The position numbers and the translations under genes are program-made. Below, piece by piece: positions 1 to 8,845 of a stretch of 64,000 nucleotides of DNA. The first letter of the stretch is position 1. Each line of letters begins with the position of its first letter. Under the pieces are notes generated by a model. It ran no database searches. It was not told where the DNA came from and saw only the letters and a program-made list of their open reading frames with translations. The stretch is taken from the NCBI GenBank assembly GCA_009772935.1, contig WOUR01000020.1, forward strand, positions 164,343-228,342, read 5' to 3'. This DNA comes from Rhodospirillaceae bacterium (GTDB taxonomy: Bacteria > Pseudomonadota > Alphaproteobacteria > Reyranellales > Reyranellaceae).

Positions 1-892
1 GCGGCACGAGCGTATAGGAATCGGAAACGTCACCGGCGGGATCGGTCGAGAGCCGCGCCAGGATGGCCCGGCAGCGCTCCGATTCGGCCGCCAGCAACTC
101 CACGTCCTCGCGCAGCGGATCGTCGTACTCGATCTCGCGCTGCATCTCCTTGGTGACCACGGCAATGGTCGACAGCGGCGAGCCCAGCTCATGGGCGGCA
201 GCGGCCGCCAGCGCGCCCAGGGCCGAGAGCTGCTGCTCGCGCGCCAGCGCCGCCTGGGCGGCGGCCAGGGCATCGGCCATCTGGCGCGCCTCCTCCGCCG
301 TCCGCCAGCCGTAGAGCGTGATCAGCAGGGTGGTGAGCGAGAGGCCGGCCCAGACGCCGACCTGGTAGATGTCGGGGAGATCGGGCGGCGGGCCCCTCCA
401 GGGCAACGGCTGGTAGAACAGCCCCAGCACCGCGATGCTGGCGATGGTGAGCAGGGTGAGCGCGACGTTGCTCGCCAGCGACAGGATGGTGGCGCCGACG
501 GCGACCGGCGCCAGCAGCAGCAGCGAGAACGGATTGGTGAGACCGCCCGTGAGGTAGAGCAGCACGGCCAGCTGCAGGATGTCGAAGGCGAGGAAGATCG
601 CCGCCTCGCGATCGTCGATGCGCGCCGAGCCCGGCCGGCCGATGCTGACCGTGAGGTTGAGCAGGGCCGAAAGCACGATCGTGCCGCCGACCGCCAGGAC
701 CGGCATGCCGAATCCCAGCCCCCAGTGCACGACGGCGGCGGTGAAGGCCTGACCTGCCACGGCGCCCCAGCGAATGAGGACCAGGGTGCGCAGGCGCACG
801 CCGCCGCGCAGCACGGGCACGGCGCCGGAGCGTCGGGGAGCGGCGAGCGGAGATTCTGCAGACGGGGGCGCGTCGCCGTCACGCACCGCCAC
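1..892 (-). CDS. regB: RegB/PrrB/ActS-type redox sensor histidine kinase, partial
   Basis: Inner-membrane sensor kinase that in relatives phosphorylates RegA to control redox and energy genes. About 297 codons are inside the window; the rest of the kinase core, including the ATP-binding domain, lies off the left edge. Several hydrophobic segments span roughly residues 35-190. A GGLTNPF motif matches the GGxxNPF quinone-sensing loop typical of RegB. The H-box AHELGSPLSTI carries the phospho-accepting His. Start is GTG at 892 (or GTG at 886), four bases after the Nudix gene stop, so the two genes are probably co-transcribed. Family assignment rests on the loop plus H-box; the partner regA is not visible here. 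Confidence 0.85.
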   Translation of the reverse strand, partial: MAVRDGDAPPSAESPLAAPRRSGAVPVLRGGVRLRTLVLIRWGAVAGQAFTAAVVHWGLGFGMPVLAVGGTIVLSALLNLTVSIGRPGSARIDDREAAIFLAFDILQLAVLLYLTGGLTNPFSLLLLAPVAVGATILSLASNVALTLLTIASIAVLGLFYQPLPWRGPPPDLPDIYQVGVWAGLSLTTLLITLYGWRTAEEARQMADALAAAQAALAREQQLSALGALAAAAAHELGSPLSTIAVVTKEMQREIEYDDPLREDVELLAAESERCRAILARLSTDPAGDVSDSYTLVP

Positions 893-896
893 GATC

Positions 897-1694
897 TTAT
901 TCCTCGATCATGAGGTGCTTGCGGTGCACCGTCGTGAAGAGCGGGATCCTGCGCTGCACCGTGCGGTCCGGCGGTTCCTTCACCAGCCGTCCGATCTCGC
1001 CCAGGATCAGCCCGGTGATGGTCGGCAGCGGCAGCTCGCGCGCCTCGTCGAGCTGCACCCAGCGGATGTCGCCCATCTCGCTCGAATGACGGATCTCGCC
1101 CGATGCATCCTCGGCCCGCGCCATGAAGAAGCGGGCATTGAAGCGGCGCGGCCGGCCGGGCGGCGTCACCGCGCGCGCGATCAGGTCGAGGCAGTCGAGC
1201 GCCGGCGCCATGCCCTGGTCGAGGAAACCCTTCCAGTGCTCGCCATAGTCCTTCTTCGGCGCGCCGCCCTGGAGAGGCTTGCCCAGCATCAGGCCGCTCT
1301 CCTCGAAGGTCTCGCGCACCGCGGCGACGGCCAGCGCCCGCGCGCGCTGCGCCGAGGCCGCGCGCATCAGGCGCTCGTTGACGAAGGGATCGAGCGAGGT
1401 CGCGACGGGCACGCGCGCATCGTCGGGATCGACCTTGCCGCCGGGAAACACGTAGCGGTTGGGCATGAAGGCGTGGGCGGCGGCGCGGCAGCCCATCAGC
1501 ACCTCCGGCGTGTTGCCGCGCATGCGCACCAGGATCAGCGTCGCGGCATCGCGCGGCCGCATGTAGGGGTAGGTCTTGTCGATCTGCTCGACCGGCCGTT
1601 CGCTGCCGGGCTTCAGGGGAACCTTGGGGGGATCGTCGTAGCCCTTGTCGGTGCCGCGGACGACGGCGCCTTCGGGAATGCCTCGTTTGCTCAT
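897..1694 (-). CDS. Nudix hydrolase with insertion in the Nudix box (NUDT7/NUDT19-like)
   Basis: 265-residue predicted pyrophosphohydrolase, possibly acting on CoA or acyl-CoA derivatives as NUDT7/NUDT19 do; the substrate is inference. The Nudix signature is split: FPGGKVDP at about residues 83-90 and AAVRETFEESG at 124-134, with some 35 extra residues between them, an arrangement known from the NUDT19 branch. ATG at 1694 gives MSKRGIPEG; the frame runs further upstream but into the dihydroorotase gene, so the longer start is unlikely. No clear ribosome binding site. It lies 53 bases downstream of pyrC and 4 bases upstream of the RegB-like gene, all on the minus strand. Confidence 0.85.
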   Translation of the reverse strand: MSKRGIPEGAVVRGTDKGYDDPPKVPLKPGSERPVEQIDKTYPYMRPRDAATLILVRMRGNTPEVLMGCRAAAHAFMPNRYVFPGGKVDPDDARVPVATSLDPFVNERLMRAASAQRARALAVAAVRETFEESGLMLGKPLQGGAPKKDYGEHWKGFLDQGMAPALDCLDLIARAVTPPGRPRRFNARFFMARAEDASGEIRHSSEMGDIRWVQLDEARELPLPTITGLILGEIGRLVKEPPDRTVQRRIPLFTTVHRKHLMIEE

Positions 1695-1747
1695 GACAGC
1701 AAAGTTAAAGGGTCGTTCAGCCCAACGCGAGCGATCTTTGAGCGGGC

Positions 1748-2803
1748 TTAGAAACTCCACTCGACCGGCGTGTCGGGGCGGAAGACGGTGATGTCCTTTC
1801 CGCCACCCGGCACGGCCACGACATCGGGGATGTCGAGCGGCTTCGCGTGCAGCGTGATCCGCTCCTCGTTCGGGGCAAGGCCGTAGAAGCGCGGGCCGTT
1901 CAGCGAGGCGAAGGCTTCGAGATGGGCGAGCGCGCCCTCTTCCGCGAAGACCTGCGTGTAGACCTGGATCGCCACCGGCGCGTTGAACACGCCGGCGCAG
2001 CCGCAGGCGCATTCCTTGGTGTCGGTCGTGTGCGGGGCGGTATCGGTGCCGAGGAAGAACAGGCCGCTGTCGGAAGTCGCCGCCCTCCGCAGAGCGAGAC
2101 GATGCTCCTCCCGCTTGGCGATCGGCAGGCAGTAGAGGTGCGGACGGATACCGCCCTTGAAGATCGCATTGCGGTTGTAGCTGAGGTGATGCGGCGTGAT
2201 CGTCCCGCCCATCCGCCCCGGATGGGCCTCGACGAAGGCCACGCCCTCGCGGGTCGTGATGTGCTCCAGCACGATCTTCAGTCCCTCATGGCGCTTCAGC
2301 AGCGGCGCCAGCACCTTGTCCAAAAACACCGCCTCGCGATCGAAGATGTCGACCTCGGGATCGGTCACCTCGCCATGGACCAGCAGCGGCATGCCGGCCG
2401 TCTCCATCGCCTCCAGCCCCTTCGCGACCTTGTCCATCGAGGTCACGCCGTGCGCCGAATTGGTCGTGGCATGGGCCGGATAGAGCTTGGCCGCGACCCA
2501 GACGCCTTCCGCCTTGCCGCGCGCCAGCTCGGCCGGGTCGGCACCGTCGGTCAGGTAGCAGGTCATCAGCGGCTCGAAGTTCAGCGCCGCCGGCACCGCG
2601 GCGCGAATGCGGTCGCGATAGGCGCTGGCCTCGGCGACCTTGGTCACCGGCGGCACCAGATTCGGCATGATGATGGCGCGGCCGAACTGGCGGGCGGTGT
2701 GCACCGCGCAGGCCGCCAGCATCGCGCCGTCGCGCAGGTGGACGTGCCAGTCGTCGGGACGGCGGATGGTGATGGTCGAGGGAGAAGGATTTGCGGTGGC
2801 CAT
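1748..2803 (-). CDS. pyrC: dihydroorotase
   Basis: 351-residue amidohydrolase that closes N-carbamoyl-L-aspartate to dihydroorotate in de novo pyrimidine synthesis. The zinc ligands are visible: HVH at residues 20-22, the lysine expected to be carboxylated at K106 in AAKLYPA, histidines at 143 (LLVHGE) and 181 (LEHIT), and a late GTDTAPH motif with the metal-binding Asp. Length and motif order match the single-domain class II (E. coli PyrC type) enzymes. ATG at 2803 starts MATANPSP; the frame is open much further upstream but there it is antisense to the serine hydrolase gene. Transcribed away from that gene with a gap of only 36 bases. Confidence 0.95.
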   Translation of the reverse strand: MATANPSPSTITIRRPDDWHVHLRDGAMLAACAVHTARQFGRAIIMPNLVPPVTKVAEASAYRDRIRAAVPAALNFEPLMTCYLTDGADPAELARGKAEGVWVAAKLYPAHATTNSAHGVTSMDKVAKGLEAMETAGMPLLVHGEVTDPEVDIFDREAVFLDKVLAPLLKRHEGLKIVLEHITTREGVAFVEAHPGRMGGTITPHHLSYNRNAIFKGGIRPHLYCLPIAKREEHRLALRRAATSDSGLFFLGTDTAPHTTDTKECACGCAGVFNAPVAIQVYTQVFAEEGALAHLEAFASLNGPRFYGLAPNEERITLHAKPLDIPDVVAVPGGGKDITVFRPDTPVEWSF

Positions 2804-2839
2804 GACCCGCTTTCTACGCTTGCTCCCGGACGGGCTCCA

Positions 2840-3910
2840 ATGTTGATTGCGGGCATGAACGACCTCAACGATGCCGTCGCCTTCGCCCTGGCCGCCCAGT
2901 CCAACTGGCCCGCCAGCATGTACATGCCCGACGGGCAGTTCGTGATGACCTACGATTCGGGCGAGAAGGCACCCGACAACGAGGTGCTGGGGCCGGTGAC
3001 GCCGCGCGGCGGGCCGTCGGGCCTGGTCTATCGCGGCGGCCACAAGATCGCCGAATGGGGCGACGTCGACCGTGCCGACATGACCTTCAGCGTCGCCAAG
3101 AGCTACCTCGCCCTGCTCGCGGGCCTGGCGCTGGGCGACGGGCTGATCCGGAGCCTCGACGACAGGGTCGCCGACTATGCGCTCGACGACGGCTTCACCA
3201 GCGAACAGAACCGCGACATCACCTGGCGCCACCTGCTCACCCAGACCAGCGAATGGTCGGGTACCGTCTTCGGCAAGGAAGACCGCATCGACCACAATCG
3301 CGTGGTCGGCGTCGCGGTGGCCGACGCGCCCAAGGGCACGCGGCGCGCGATGAAGAAGCCCGGCAGCTTCTACGAATACAACGACGTCCGCGTGAACCGG
3401 CTTTCGCGCTCGCTGCTGCAGGTCTTCCGCGAGCCGCTGCCGCAGGTGCTGAAGCGGCGCATCATGGATCCGATCGGCGGCTCGCAGGGCTGGCGGTGGG
3501 ACGGCTACCGCAACTCCTACGACACGATCGACGGCAAGCCGATGCTGTCGGTGCCGGGCGGCGGCCACTGGGGCGGCGGCATCGTCATCTCGGCGCGCGA
3601 CCTGTCGCTGATGGGACGGCTCGTCGCGCAGGGCGGCGTCTGGGAGGGCCAGCAGATCCTGCCCAAGGGCTGGACGGCGGAGCTGGTGAAGCCCTGTCCG
3701 GTCGCGCCCTTCTACGGGCTGATGTGGTGGCTCAACACCGGCAAGAAGCAGTTCGCCGCCGCCTCGGAAAGCAGCTACTTCGCGCTGGGCTGGGGCAGCC
3801 ACATCGTCTGGATCGATCCCGAGAACGACCTCGTCACGGTGCTGCGCTGGATCGACCGCAAGAAGGCGCCGGAGTTCGTCGAGCGCCTGCTGGGTGCGAT
3901 CCGGAAATGA
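2840..3910 (+). CDS. beta-lactamase-family serine hydrolase
   Basis: 356-residue enzyme of the serine beta-lactamase / penicillin-binding-protein-like fold, probably an esterase or amidase rather than an antibiotic-resistance gene. The catalytic SxxK motif is S84-V-A-K87, and a YEYN motif at 178-181 lies where the family's tyrosine motif is expected; a glycine-rich GGGHWGGG follows. No signal peptide, so probably cytoplasmic. ATG at 2840 (MLIAGMND) is used; ATG at 2855 is an alternative. Its stop overlaps the start of the next hydrolase gene (ATGA at 3907-3910), which indicates translational coupling. The substrate cannot be told from sequence. Confidence 0.85.
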   Translation: MLIAGMNDLNDAVAFALAAQSNWPASMYMPDGQFVMTYDSGEKAPDNEVLGPVTPRGGPSGLVYRGGHKIAEWGDVDRADMTFSVAKSYLALLAGLALGDGLIRSLDDRVADYALDDGFTSEQNRDITWRHLLTQTSEWSGTVFGKEDRIDHNRVVGVAVADAPKGTRRAMKKPGSFYEYNDVRVNRLSRSLLQVFREPLPQVLKRRIMDPIGGSQGWRWDGYRNSYDTIDGKPMLSVPGGGHWGGGIVISARDLSLMGRLVAQGGVWEGQQILPKGWTAELVKPCPVAPFYGLMWWLNTGKKQFAAASESSYFALGWGSHIVWIDPENDLVTVLRWIDRKKAPEFVERLLGAIRK

Positions 3911-4794
3911 GCCTCGATTTCTCCGCCGTCCCGTGCATGTCGGACGGCCGCACTGCCGCCGAACACATCGAAGAGATCGCCGCGAAGTCGGAGATCGTGC
4001 GCGTGCCGATGGGCAACGGCGGGAATATGATGTGGCACATCTTCGGCGCCGCCGCCCACAAGCCGATCCTGCTGCTGTTCCATGGCGGCTCGGGCTCGTG
4101 GATCCACTGGATCCGCAACGTCCTGCCGCTCTCCGAGCATTTCAGCGTCTACGCCGCCGACCTGCCGGGCCTCGGCGACAGCGACCCGCCCGACGACGTC
4201 AACGACATCTGGTCGGTGACGCATTGCGTCGAGGCCGCGATGAAGGAGCTGCTGCCCAAGGACAAGCCGTTCGCCATCGCGGGTTTCTCGTTCGGCGGCA
4301 TGGTCTCGGGCCACATCGCCACCCTGTTCGAGGACCGCATCGAGCGCATCGCGCTGGTCGGCGCCGGCGGCCTCAAGGCCACCCGCAAGCCCGGGCCGAA
4401 GCTGCACAAGCTGCTGCCCGAAATGCCGCCCGAGACGCTGGCCGCCGAGGCGCGGCGCAATCTCGAGATCCTGATGCTGCACGACCCGAAGAACGTCGAC
4501 GGCATCGCGATCCACATGCAGATCCTCAACACCACGCGCGCCAGGACGCGCAGCCGCATCATGGGCCAGGCCTTCAAGCTCAGCGAAGTGCTGCCGCGCG
4601 TGAAGACGCCGCTCACCGGCATCTGGGGCGAGTTCGATTCGACGACCTACCCGTACATCCAGGAACGCATCGATCTCTTCCGCGCCCTGCAGCCCGACTT
4701 CGAGATGAACGTCATCCCCGGCGCCGGCCACTGGGTGGCCTATGAAGCGGCCGAGGCTTTCAACAAGCTCCTGCTCCGCATGCTCGCAAAGTGA
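3907..4794 (+). CDS. alpha/beta hydrolase
   Basis: 295-residue alpha/beta-hydrolase-fold enzyme. Visible elements: oxyanion-hole LLLFHGGSG at 56-64, nucleophile elbow GFSFGG with Ser128, acidic residue near D244 (IWGEFD) and catalytic His275 (GAGHW). No signal peptide. The start ATG at 3907 overlaps the stop of the serine hydrolase gene, so the two hydrolases are probably made together and may act on one catabolic intermediate; that link is inference. Family members include C-C bond hydrolases and esterases, and nothing here fixes the substrate. Confidence 0.85.
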   Translation: MSLDFSAVPCMSDGRTAAEHIEEIAAKSEIVRVPMGNGGNMMWHIFGAAAHKPILLLFHGGSGSWIHWIRNVLPLSEHFSVYAADLPGLGDSDPPDDVNDIWSVTHCVEAAMKELLPKDKPFAIAGFSFGGMVSGHIATLFEDRIERIALVGAGGLKATRKPGPKLHKLLPEMPPETLAAEARRNLEILMLHDPKNVDGIAIHMQILNTTRARTRSRIMGQAFKLSEVLPRVKTPLTGIWGEFDSTTYPYIQERIDLFRALQPDFEMNVIPGAGHWVAYEAAEAFNKLLLRMLAK

Positions 4795-4804
4795 CGAACG
4801 CGCG

Positions 4805-5587
4805 ATGAGCCGCCGGGCGCGGGCACTGCCCGGCGCAGGGAGCGCGGCGATGCTGCTGGCGATGGCGCTGTCGCCGGCCGCGGCGCAGCAGAACGTCGCC
4901 AACAATCCGCTGACCGACATCCCGGCGATCCAGGTGCAGAACTACCTGCAGCCGGTGATGAGCGGCCGGCCGGGCAGCGGCGCCGACCAGCCCTTCGTGC
5001 GCGGCATCCTCCCGCACGACACGTTCGGCTGGCCGCAGCTCATGCGCGCCTCGCTGGCCACCGGCACGACGGTGTGGGGACCGGCCGGCACCGAGAGCGG
5101 CCTGGGCGACCTCACGCTGTTCGACGTGCCGCTCTTCCAGCTCGCCAATGCCAAGTTGGGCATCGGGCCACTGCTCATCCTGCCGACCGCCACCAGCCCG
5201 GCGCTGGGCGAGCGCAAGTGGCAGGCCGGCGTGCAGGGCGTCGTGAGCGCACCCTACGACTGGGGCCTCCTTGCGGCGCTGGTCGCCTACCAGCAGGCCT
5301 TCGACGGCAGCGCGCGGTCGCTCACCGTCCAGCCGTTCCTGTTCTACAATCTCAGCGACGGCTTCTACCTGCGCTCGAGCGGCATCACGACCATCGACTT
5401 CGGCCGCCAACGGGCGGTCGTGCCGGTCGGACTGGGCCTCGGCCGGGTCTCGCGCCTGAACGACGGCAACGTGCTGAACCTCTATCTCGAGCCGCAATAC
5501 TCGGTGGTGCAGAGCGGCATCGGACAGCCGGTTTTCCAGGTCTTCGCCGGCTTCAACATCCAGTTCCCGCCGGGCCGCGCGCCCTGA
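4805..5587 (+). CDS. exported beta-rich protein of the family often mislabelled neuromedin U
   Basis: 260 residues with an N-terminal signal peptide (hydrophobic AAMLLAMALSPAAA, cleavage likely after AAAQ near residue 24). The body begins NPLTDIPAIQVQNYLQP and carries RGILPHDTFGWPQLMR, GLGDLTLFDV, LTVQPFLFYNL and YLEPQYSVV, the pattern of a proteobacterial family that databases often label neuromedin U by mistake. Alternating hydrophobic strands and an aromatic C-terminal stretch (FAGFNIQF) suggest an outer-membrane or periplasmic beta-barrel-like protein. It starts 10 bases after the alpha/beta hydrolase and may be the last gene of that operon. Function unknown. Confidence 0.75.
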   Translation: MSRRARALPGAGSAAMLLAMALSPAAAQQNVANNPLTDIPAIQVQNYLQPVMSGRPGSGADQPFVRGILPHDTFGWPQLMRASLATGTTVWGPAGTESGLGDLTLFDVPLFQLANAKLGIGPLLILPTATSPALGERKWQAGVQGVVSAPYDWGLLAALVAYQQAFDGSARSLTVQPFLFYNLSDGFYLRSSGITTIDFGRQRAVVPVGLGLGRVSRLNDGNVLNLYLEPQYSVVQSGIGQPVFQVFAGFNIQFPPGRAP

Positions 5588-5593
5588 GCACCT

Positions 5594-5643
5594 ACCTCAT
5601 CCTTATGAGGAGCGGCCGCAGGCCGCGTCTCGAAGGATGAGGT
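5594..5643. repeat. family A palindromic repeat, short copy
   Basis: A 50-base palindromic unit: outer arms ACCTCATCC and GGATGAGGT, with inner GAGGAGCGGCC and GGCCGCGTCTCG. It lies between the convergent ends of the exported-protein gene and the TRAP permease gene. Related, larger copies occur at 9873, 17178 and 34541. It could act as a transcription barrier between converging genes; no U-tract is present. Confidence 0.8.
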
Positions 5644-5675
5644 TAAGTGCTTGAATAGATTCAGTTCATTTCCCG

Positions 5676-6962
5676 TCAGCCCATCACCCAGCGCGGCAGG
5701 CCGAGGGCGATGTCGGGGAAGGCCATCAGCAGAAGGATCAGCGCGAGCATCGCGGCCACGAACGGCAGGGCGCCGCGGATCACGTCGGCGATCGCGCCGC
5801 CGGTACGCAGGCTCTGCACGACGTAGAGGTTGAGGCCGACCGGCGGCGTCACCAGTGCCGCCTCGATCAGGATGGTCAGCACGATCCCCCACCAGATCGG
5901 ATCCCAGCCCAGCCCGACCACGATCGGGAACACGAAAGGCGTGGTGAGGATCATCATGGAGATCGTCTCCATGAAGCAGCCGAGGATCAGGTAGAAGACG
6001 ATCAGCAACAGCATGGTGCCGACCTTGCCCAGCCCGAGCGCCTCGATCGCCTTGGCCACGCCGTCGGTCACGCCGATATTGGCCAGCACGAAGTTCAGGA
6101 ACTGCGCGGCGATGATGATCAGCATGATCATCGCCGTCGTGCGCATCGTGCCCTCGAACACCGCCTTGATCATCGGCCAGGACAGCGCGCGCTCCCACGC
6201 CGCCAGCACCAGCGCCGCGAAGACGCCCATCGACGCGGCTTCGGTGGGCGTGGCCCAGCCGGCATAGATCGAGCCCACGACGACGCCGAAGATGAACAGC
6301 GGCGCGCCCAGATCCTTCAGGCTGCGCAGCCGGTCGCGCCAGCTGCTCTCGACCGGCGTGCCGCCCTTGGCCGGCCAGACCAGGCAGTAGACCAGGATGA
6401 TCGCCATGAAGAAGCCGGTGAGCAGCAGGCCCGGGATCATGCCCGCCAAGTAGAGCCGCGGCACCGAGGTCTGGGTCAGCAGACCGTAGAGGATGAAGTT
6501 GATCGATGGCGGAATGAGGATGCCGAGCGTGCCGCCGGCCGCCAGCGTGCCGAGGAACAGCGGCTCGTCGTAGCGCCGGATCTTGACCTGCGGCAGGGCC
6601 ACTACGCCGACCGTGGCGGCGGTGGCGACGCTCGAGCCCGAGGTCGCCGCGAACATGGCGCAGGTGCCGATGTTGGCGTGCATCAGGCCGCCCGGCAGCC
6701 AGGAGAGCCAGGTCGCGATCGCGGCATAGACGCGATGGGCGATGCCCGAGCGCAGCAGGATCTCGCCCAGCATCACGAACATCGGGATGGCGATCAGGAT
6801 GTATTCGGAACTGGCGTTCCACACGATGTCGCCCATCGCGAGATAGAGCGGAATCGACGAGAAGAACTGGTTGAGCGCGAGGCCCAGCACGCCCATGACG
6901 GCGGCGACCGGCACGCTGACCGCCAGCAGGGCGACGAGGAGAAGGAGCGCGGTGCCGAGCAT
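5676..6962 (-). CDS. dctM: TRAP transporter large permease (DctM type)
   Basis: 428-residue, strongly hydrophobic inner-membrane protein with about 12 membrane segments. It is the transport subunit of a tripartite ATP-independent periplasmic transporter, which takes up organic acids using an ion gradient. Family signatures include SGSSVATAATVG, GGTLGILIPPSI and TPPVGLNLYVV. ATG at 6962 lies two bases after the stop of the small permease gene. Gene order on the minus strand is binding protein, small permease, large permease, the classic dctPQM order. Confidence 0.93.
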   Translation of the reverse strand: MLGTALLLLVALLAVSVPVAAVMGVLGLALNQFFSSIPLYLAMGDIVWNASSEYILIAIPMFVMLGEILLRSGIAHRVYAAIATWLSWLPGGLMHANIGTCAMFAATSGSSVATAATVGVVALPQVKIRRYDEPLFLGTLAAGGTLGILIPPSINFILYGLLTQTSVPRLYLAGMIPGLLLTGFFMAIILVYCLVWPAKGGTPVESSWRDRLRSLKDLGAPLFIFGVVVGSIYAGWATPTEAASMGVFAALVLAAWERALSWPMIKAVFEGTMRTTAMIMLIIIAAQFLNFVLANIGVTDGVAKAIEALGLGKVGTMLLLIVFYLILGCFMETISMMILTTPFVFPIVVGLGWDPIWWGIVLTILIEAALVTPPVGLNLYVVQSLRTGGAIADVIRGALPFVAAMLALILLLMAFPDIALGLPRWVMG

Positions 6963-6964
6963 GT

Positions 6965-7564
6965 CTACCTCTTCGTCGCCGTGTCGGGCGTCGCGATTCC
7001 CAGCGAGCCCAGCTCGCCCTTCACTTCCTCGTCCTGCGACGCCACGCCGATGGTCGCCGCGACGGTGCCGAAGTCGCCGCGCACCAGCGCCAGCAGGCTG
7101 CGCAGGAAGGCAAGCACGGTGACGGCGAGGAACAGCACGAAGCCCGCGAACCACGGCGCCTGCGGCCAGGCGAGCGGAATGCGCAGCGGCGTGTTGGAAC
7201 GGTTTCCACCCGTCAGGTTGTCGAGGAAGATCTCACCGGCGCGGTCGACGATCGCCAGGACCAGGATCGCGAGACCCACGATCGCCAGCAGGTCGAAGAG
7301 TGCCCGGACCCGCGGCCCGAGCTGCCCATAGAGCACGTCGATGCGGACATGGCCGCGCGTCACCAGCACGTGCGCCAGCGACCACGAGGTGCCGACCGCG
7401 AACAGGTAGGCCGCGATCTCGTCGGAACCGGAGAAGGCGAAGGCCAGCAGCTTGCGGCTGATCACCTCGACCGAGACCACGACCGCCGCCAGCAGGATCA
7501 TGGCGCCGCCGGCCCACGCCCCCCAGAGGGCGAGGGCCGACGCGCCGCGCCACAGACGTTCCAT
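6965..7564 (-). CDS. dctQ: TRAP transporter small permease (DctQ type)
   Basis: 199 residues with four membrane segments (about residues 12-35, 48-68, 90-110 and 137-160). This subunit pairs with DctM in the TRAP transporter. FSGSDEIAAYLFAVGTSW and RGHVRIDVLY are typical DctQ sequences. The C-terminal 35 residues are polar and probably cytoplasmic. It starts 37 bases after the binding-protein gene and is followed at once by the large permease. Confidence 0.92.
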   Translation of the reverse strand: MERLWRGASALALWGAWAGGAMILLAAVVVSVEVISRKLLAFAFSGSDEIAAYLFAVGTSWSLAHVLVTRGHVRIDVLYGQLGPRVRALFDLLAIVGLAILVLAIVDRAGEIFLDNLTGGNRSNTPLRIPLAWPQAPWFAGFVLFLAVTVLAFLRSLLALVRGDFGTVAATIGVASQDEEVKGELGSLGIATPDTATKR

Positions 7565-7601
7565 CTATTCCCCTCCCCGAAGGGCGGTCGCGAGGCGACG
7601 C

Positions 7602-8684
7602 TCAGTTCGCCTTGGCGACGAGGCCGTAGCGCTTGCCGACCATCTCGGTCCACTTGGCGGCGCACTCCGCGCCGCAGCGCTTGGCCCATTCGGGCAGCAC
7701 GACGTCGTTCAGCGCCTTCTTGACCAGGGCGCGGTCGGCGTCGGTCGGCATCACCAGCTTCAGCTTGGCCGGCGGGCCGACCGAGCACGGGCCGTTGCCG
7801 GTGTCGCAGGCGATGCCTTCCTTGGTATCGGACTCGACGCTGGCCCAGGCCGCCTCTTCGAGCTTCTTGAACTGCGCCGTCATGAAGTCCTGGGTCGGCT
7901 TGGAGAGCTTGTTCCAGCTGTTCAGGTTTATGGAGACGAAGCCCGCGGTGTAGCCCAGCGACACGTCGACGACGGTCTTCACCACCTCCGGCCACTTGGC
8001 CTGGTAGCCCGGCAGCGTGCCGGTGATGCCGCAGTCGACGACGCCCTTCTCCAGCGCCGGCACGACCTCGCCGAACGGGATGGTGACGGCCGAGCCGCCC
8101 AGCGCCTTCACGAGGTCGGACTGTGAGACGCCCTGCACCCGGACCTTCTTGCCCTTGATGTCGGCCAGGCTGGAGATCTCGTCGCGGCAGAAGAAGACCT
8201 GCTGCGGGAAGGCGAAGGTCGACACGATCATCGAGCCGAACTTGTCGCGCATCACCTTCTGCATCTCGGGCATCCAGGCGCTCAGGATCTCGCGCTGCTG
8301 GGCGACGCTCTGCGCCACGCCCGAAATGTCCGAGCCCTCGAAGATCGCGGCGCCGTCGTCGACGTAGATCGGCAGCGCATGCGCCACGTCGTAGACGCCG
8401 GTCTTCAGCAGGCGCAGCACCTCGGTGCCCTTGAGGTTGAGCTCGGTGATCGACTTGATGTTGCCGGTGAGCTTGCCGCCCGAGGCCGCGCCGAGCTGCT
8501 CGCTCCAGAACGGCTGTTCGACCTTCTTGTTGATGTTGAGGAAGTTCCACGTGCCGATGACGTTGAACTTCTTGCTGTCGAGCTGCGCCGGCGCGGCCGT
8601 CTGCGCCGAGGCGATGCCCGTGGCGATACCCGTGCCGCCGACAGCCAACGCTGCCGCCATCCCGAGAAGTGCGGTGAATTTCAT
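7602..8684 (-). CDS. dctP: TRAP transporter solute-binding protein (DctP type)
   Basis: 360-residue periplasmic binding protein with a signal peptide (cleavage near IASAQ, residues 24-28). It captures the substrate for the DctQ/DctM permease. The SLADIKGKKVRVQG motif in mid-protein is the usual DctP carboxylate-binding neighbourhood. A good ribosome site, AGGGAG, lies 6 bases before the ATG. First gene of the operon; the divergent partner at 8846 shares a 161-base control region. The distant similarity to well-studied DctP proteins leaves the substrate open. Confidence 0.92.
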   Translation of the reverse strand: MKFTALLGMAAALAVGGTGIATGIASAQTAAPAQLDSKKFNVIGTWNFLNINKKVEQPFWSEQLGAASGGKLTGNIKSITELNLKGTEVLRLLKTGVYDVAHALPIYVDDGAAIFEGSDISGVAQSVAQQREILSAWMPEMQKVMRDKFGSMIVSTFAFPQQVFFCRDEISSLADIKGKKVRVQGVSQSDLVKALGGSAVTIPFGEVVPALEKGVVDCGITGTLPGYQAKWPEVVKTVVDVSLGYTAGFVSINLNSWNKLSKPTQDFMTAQFKKLEEAAWASVESDTKEGIACDTGNGPCSVGPPAKLKLVMPTDADRALVKKALNDVVLPEWAKRCGAECAAKWTEMVGKRYGLVAKAN

Positions 8685-8845
8685 CTGTCGCTCCCTGTTC
8701 CGCGCCTGTGACCCCTGCGCAGTTGCCGCGACTGTCGTTCAATTCGCCCGGGGTGGCAAGAGCACGGCCGGCGGGGGCTGCTTGCGCGCGGGGCCGGGCC
8801 TATCGACTATGGTCCCATCGAATAAGTAAGAACGAGAGGAAACGA

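Noticed and set aside
774..1751. 325-codon plus-strand frame over the Nudix gene
   Set aside because: Antisense to a gene with a clear Nudix signature; Arg/His-rich composition typical of shadow frames.
2840..3910. Antibiotic-resistance beta-lactamase
   Set aside because: No signal peptide and the motif context fit cytosolic esterase-like members of the family.
3055..4794. 579-codon frame joining the serine hydrolase region with the alpha/beta hydrolase
   Set aside because: The first half is an alternative reading of the serine hydrolase gene; the two genes overlap by ATGA and are separate.
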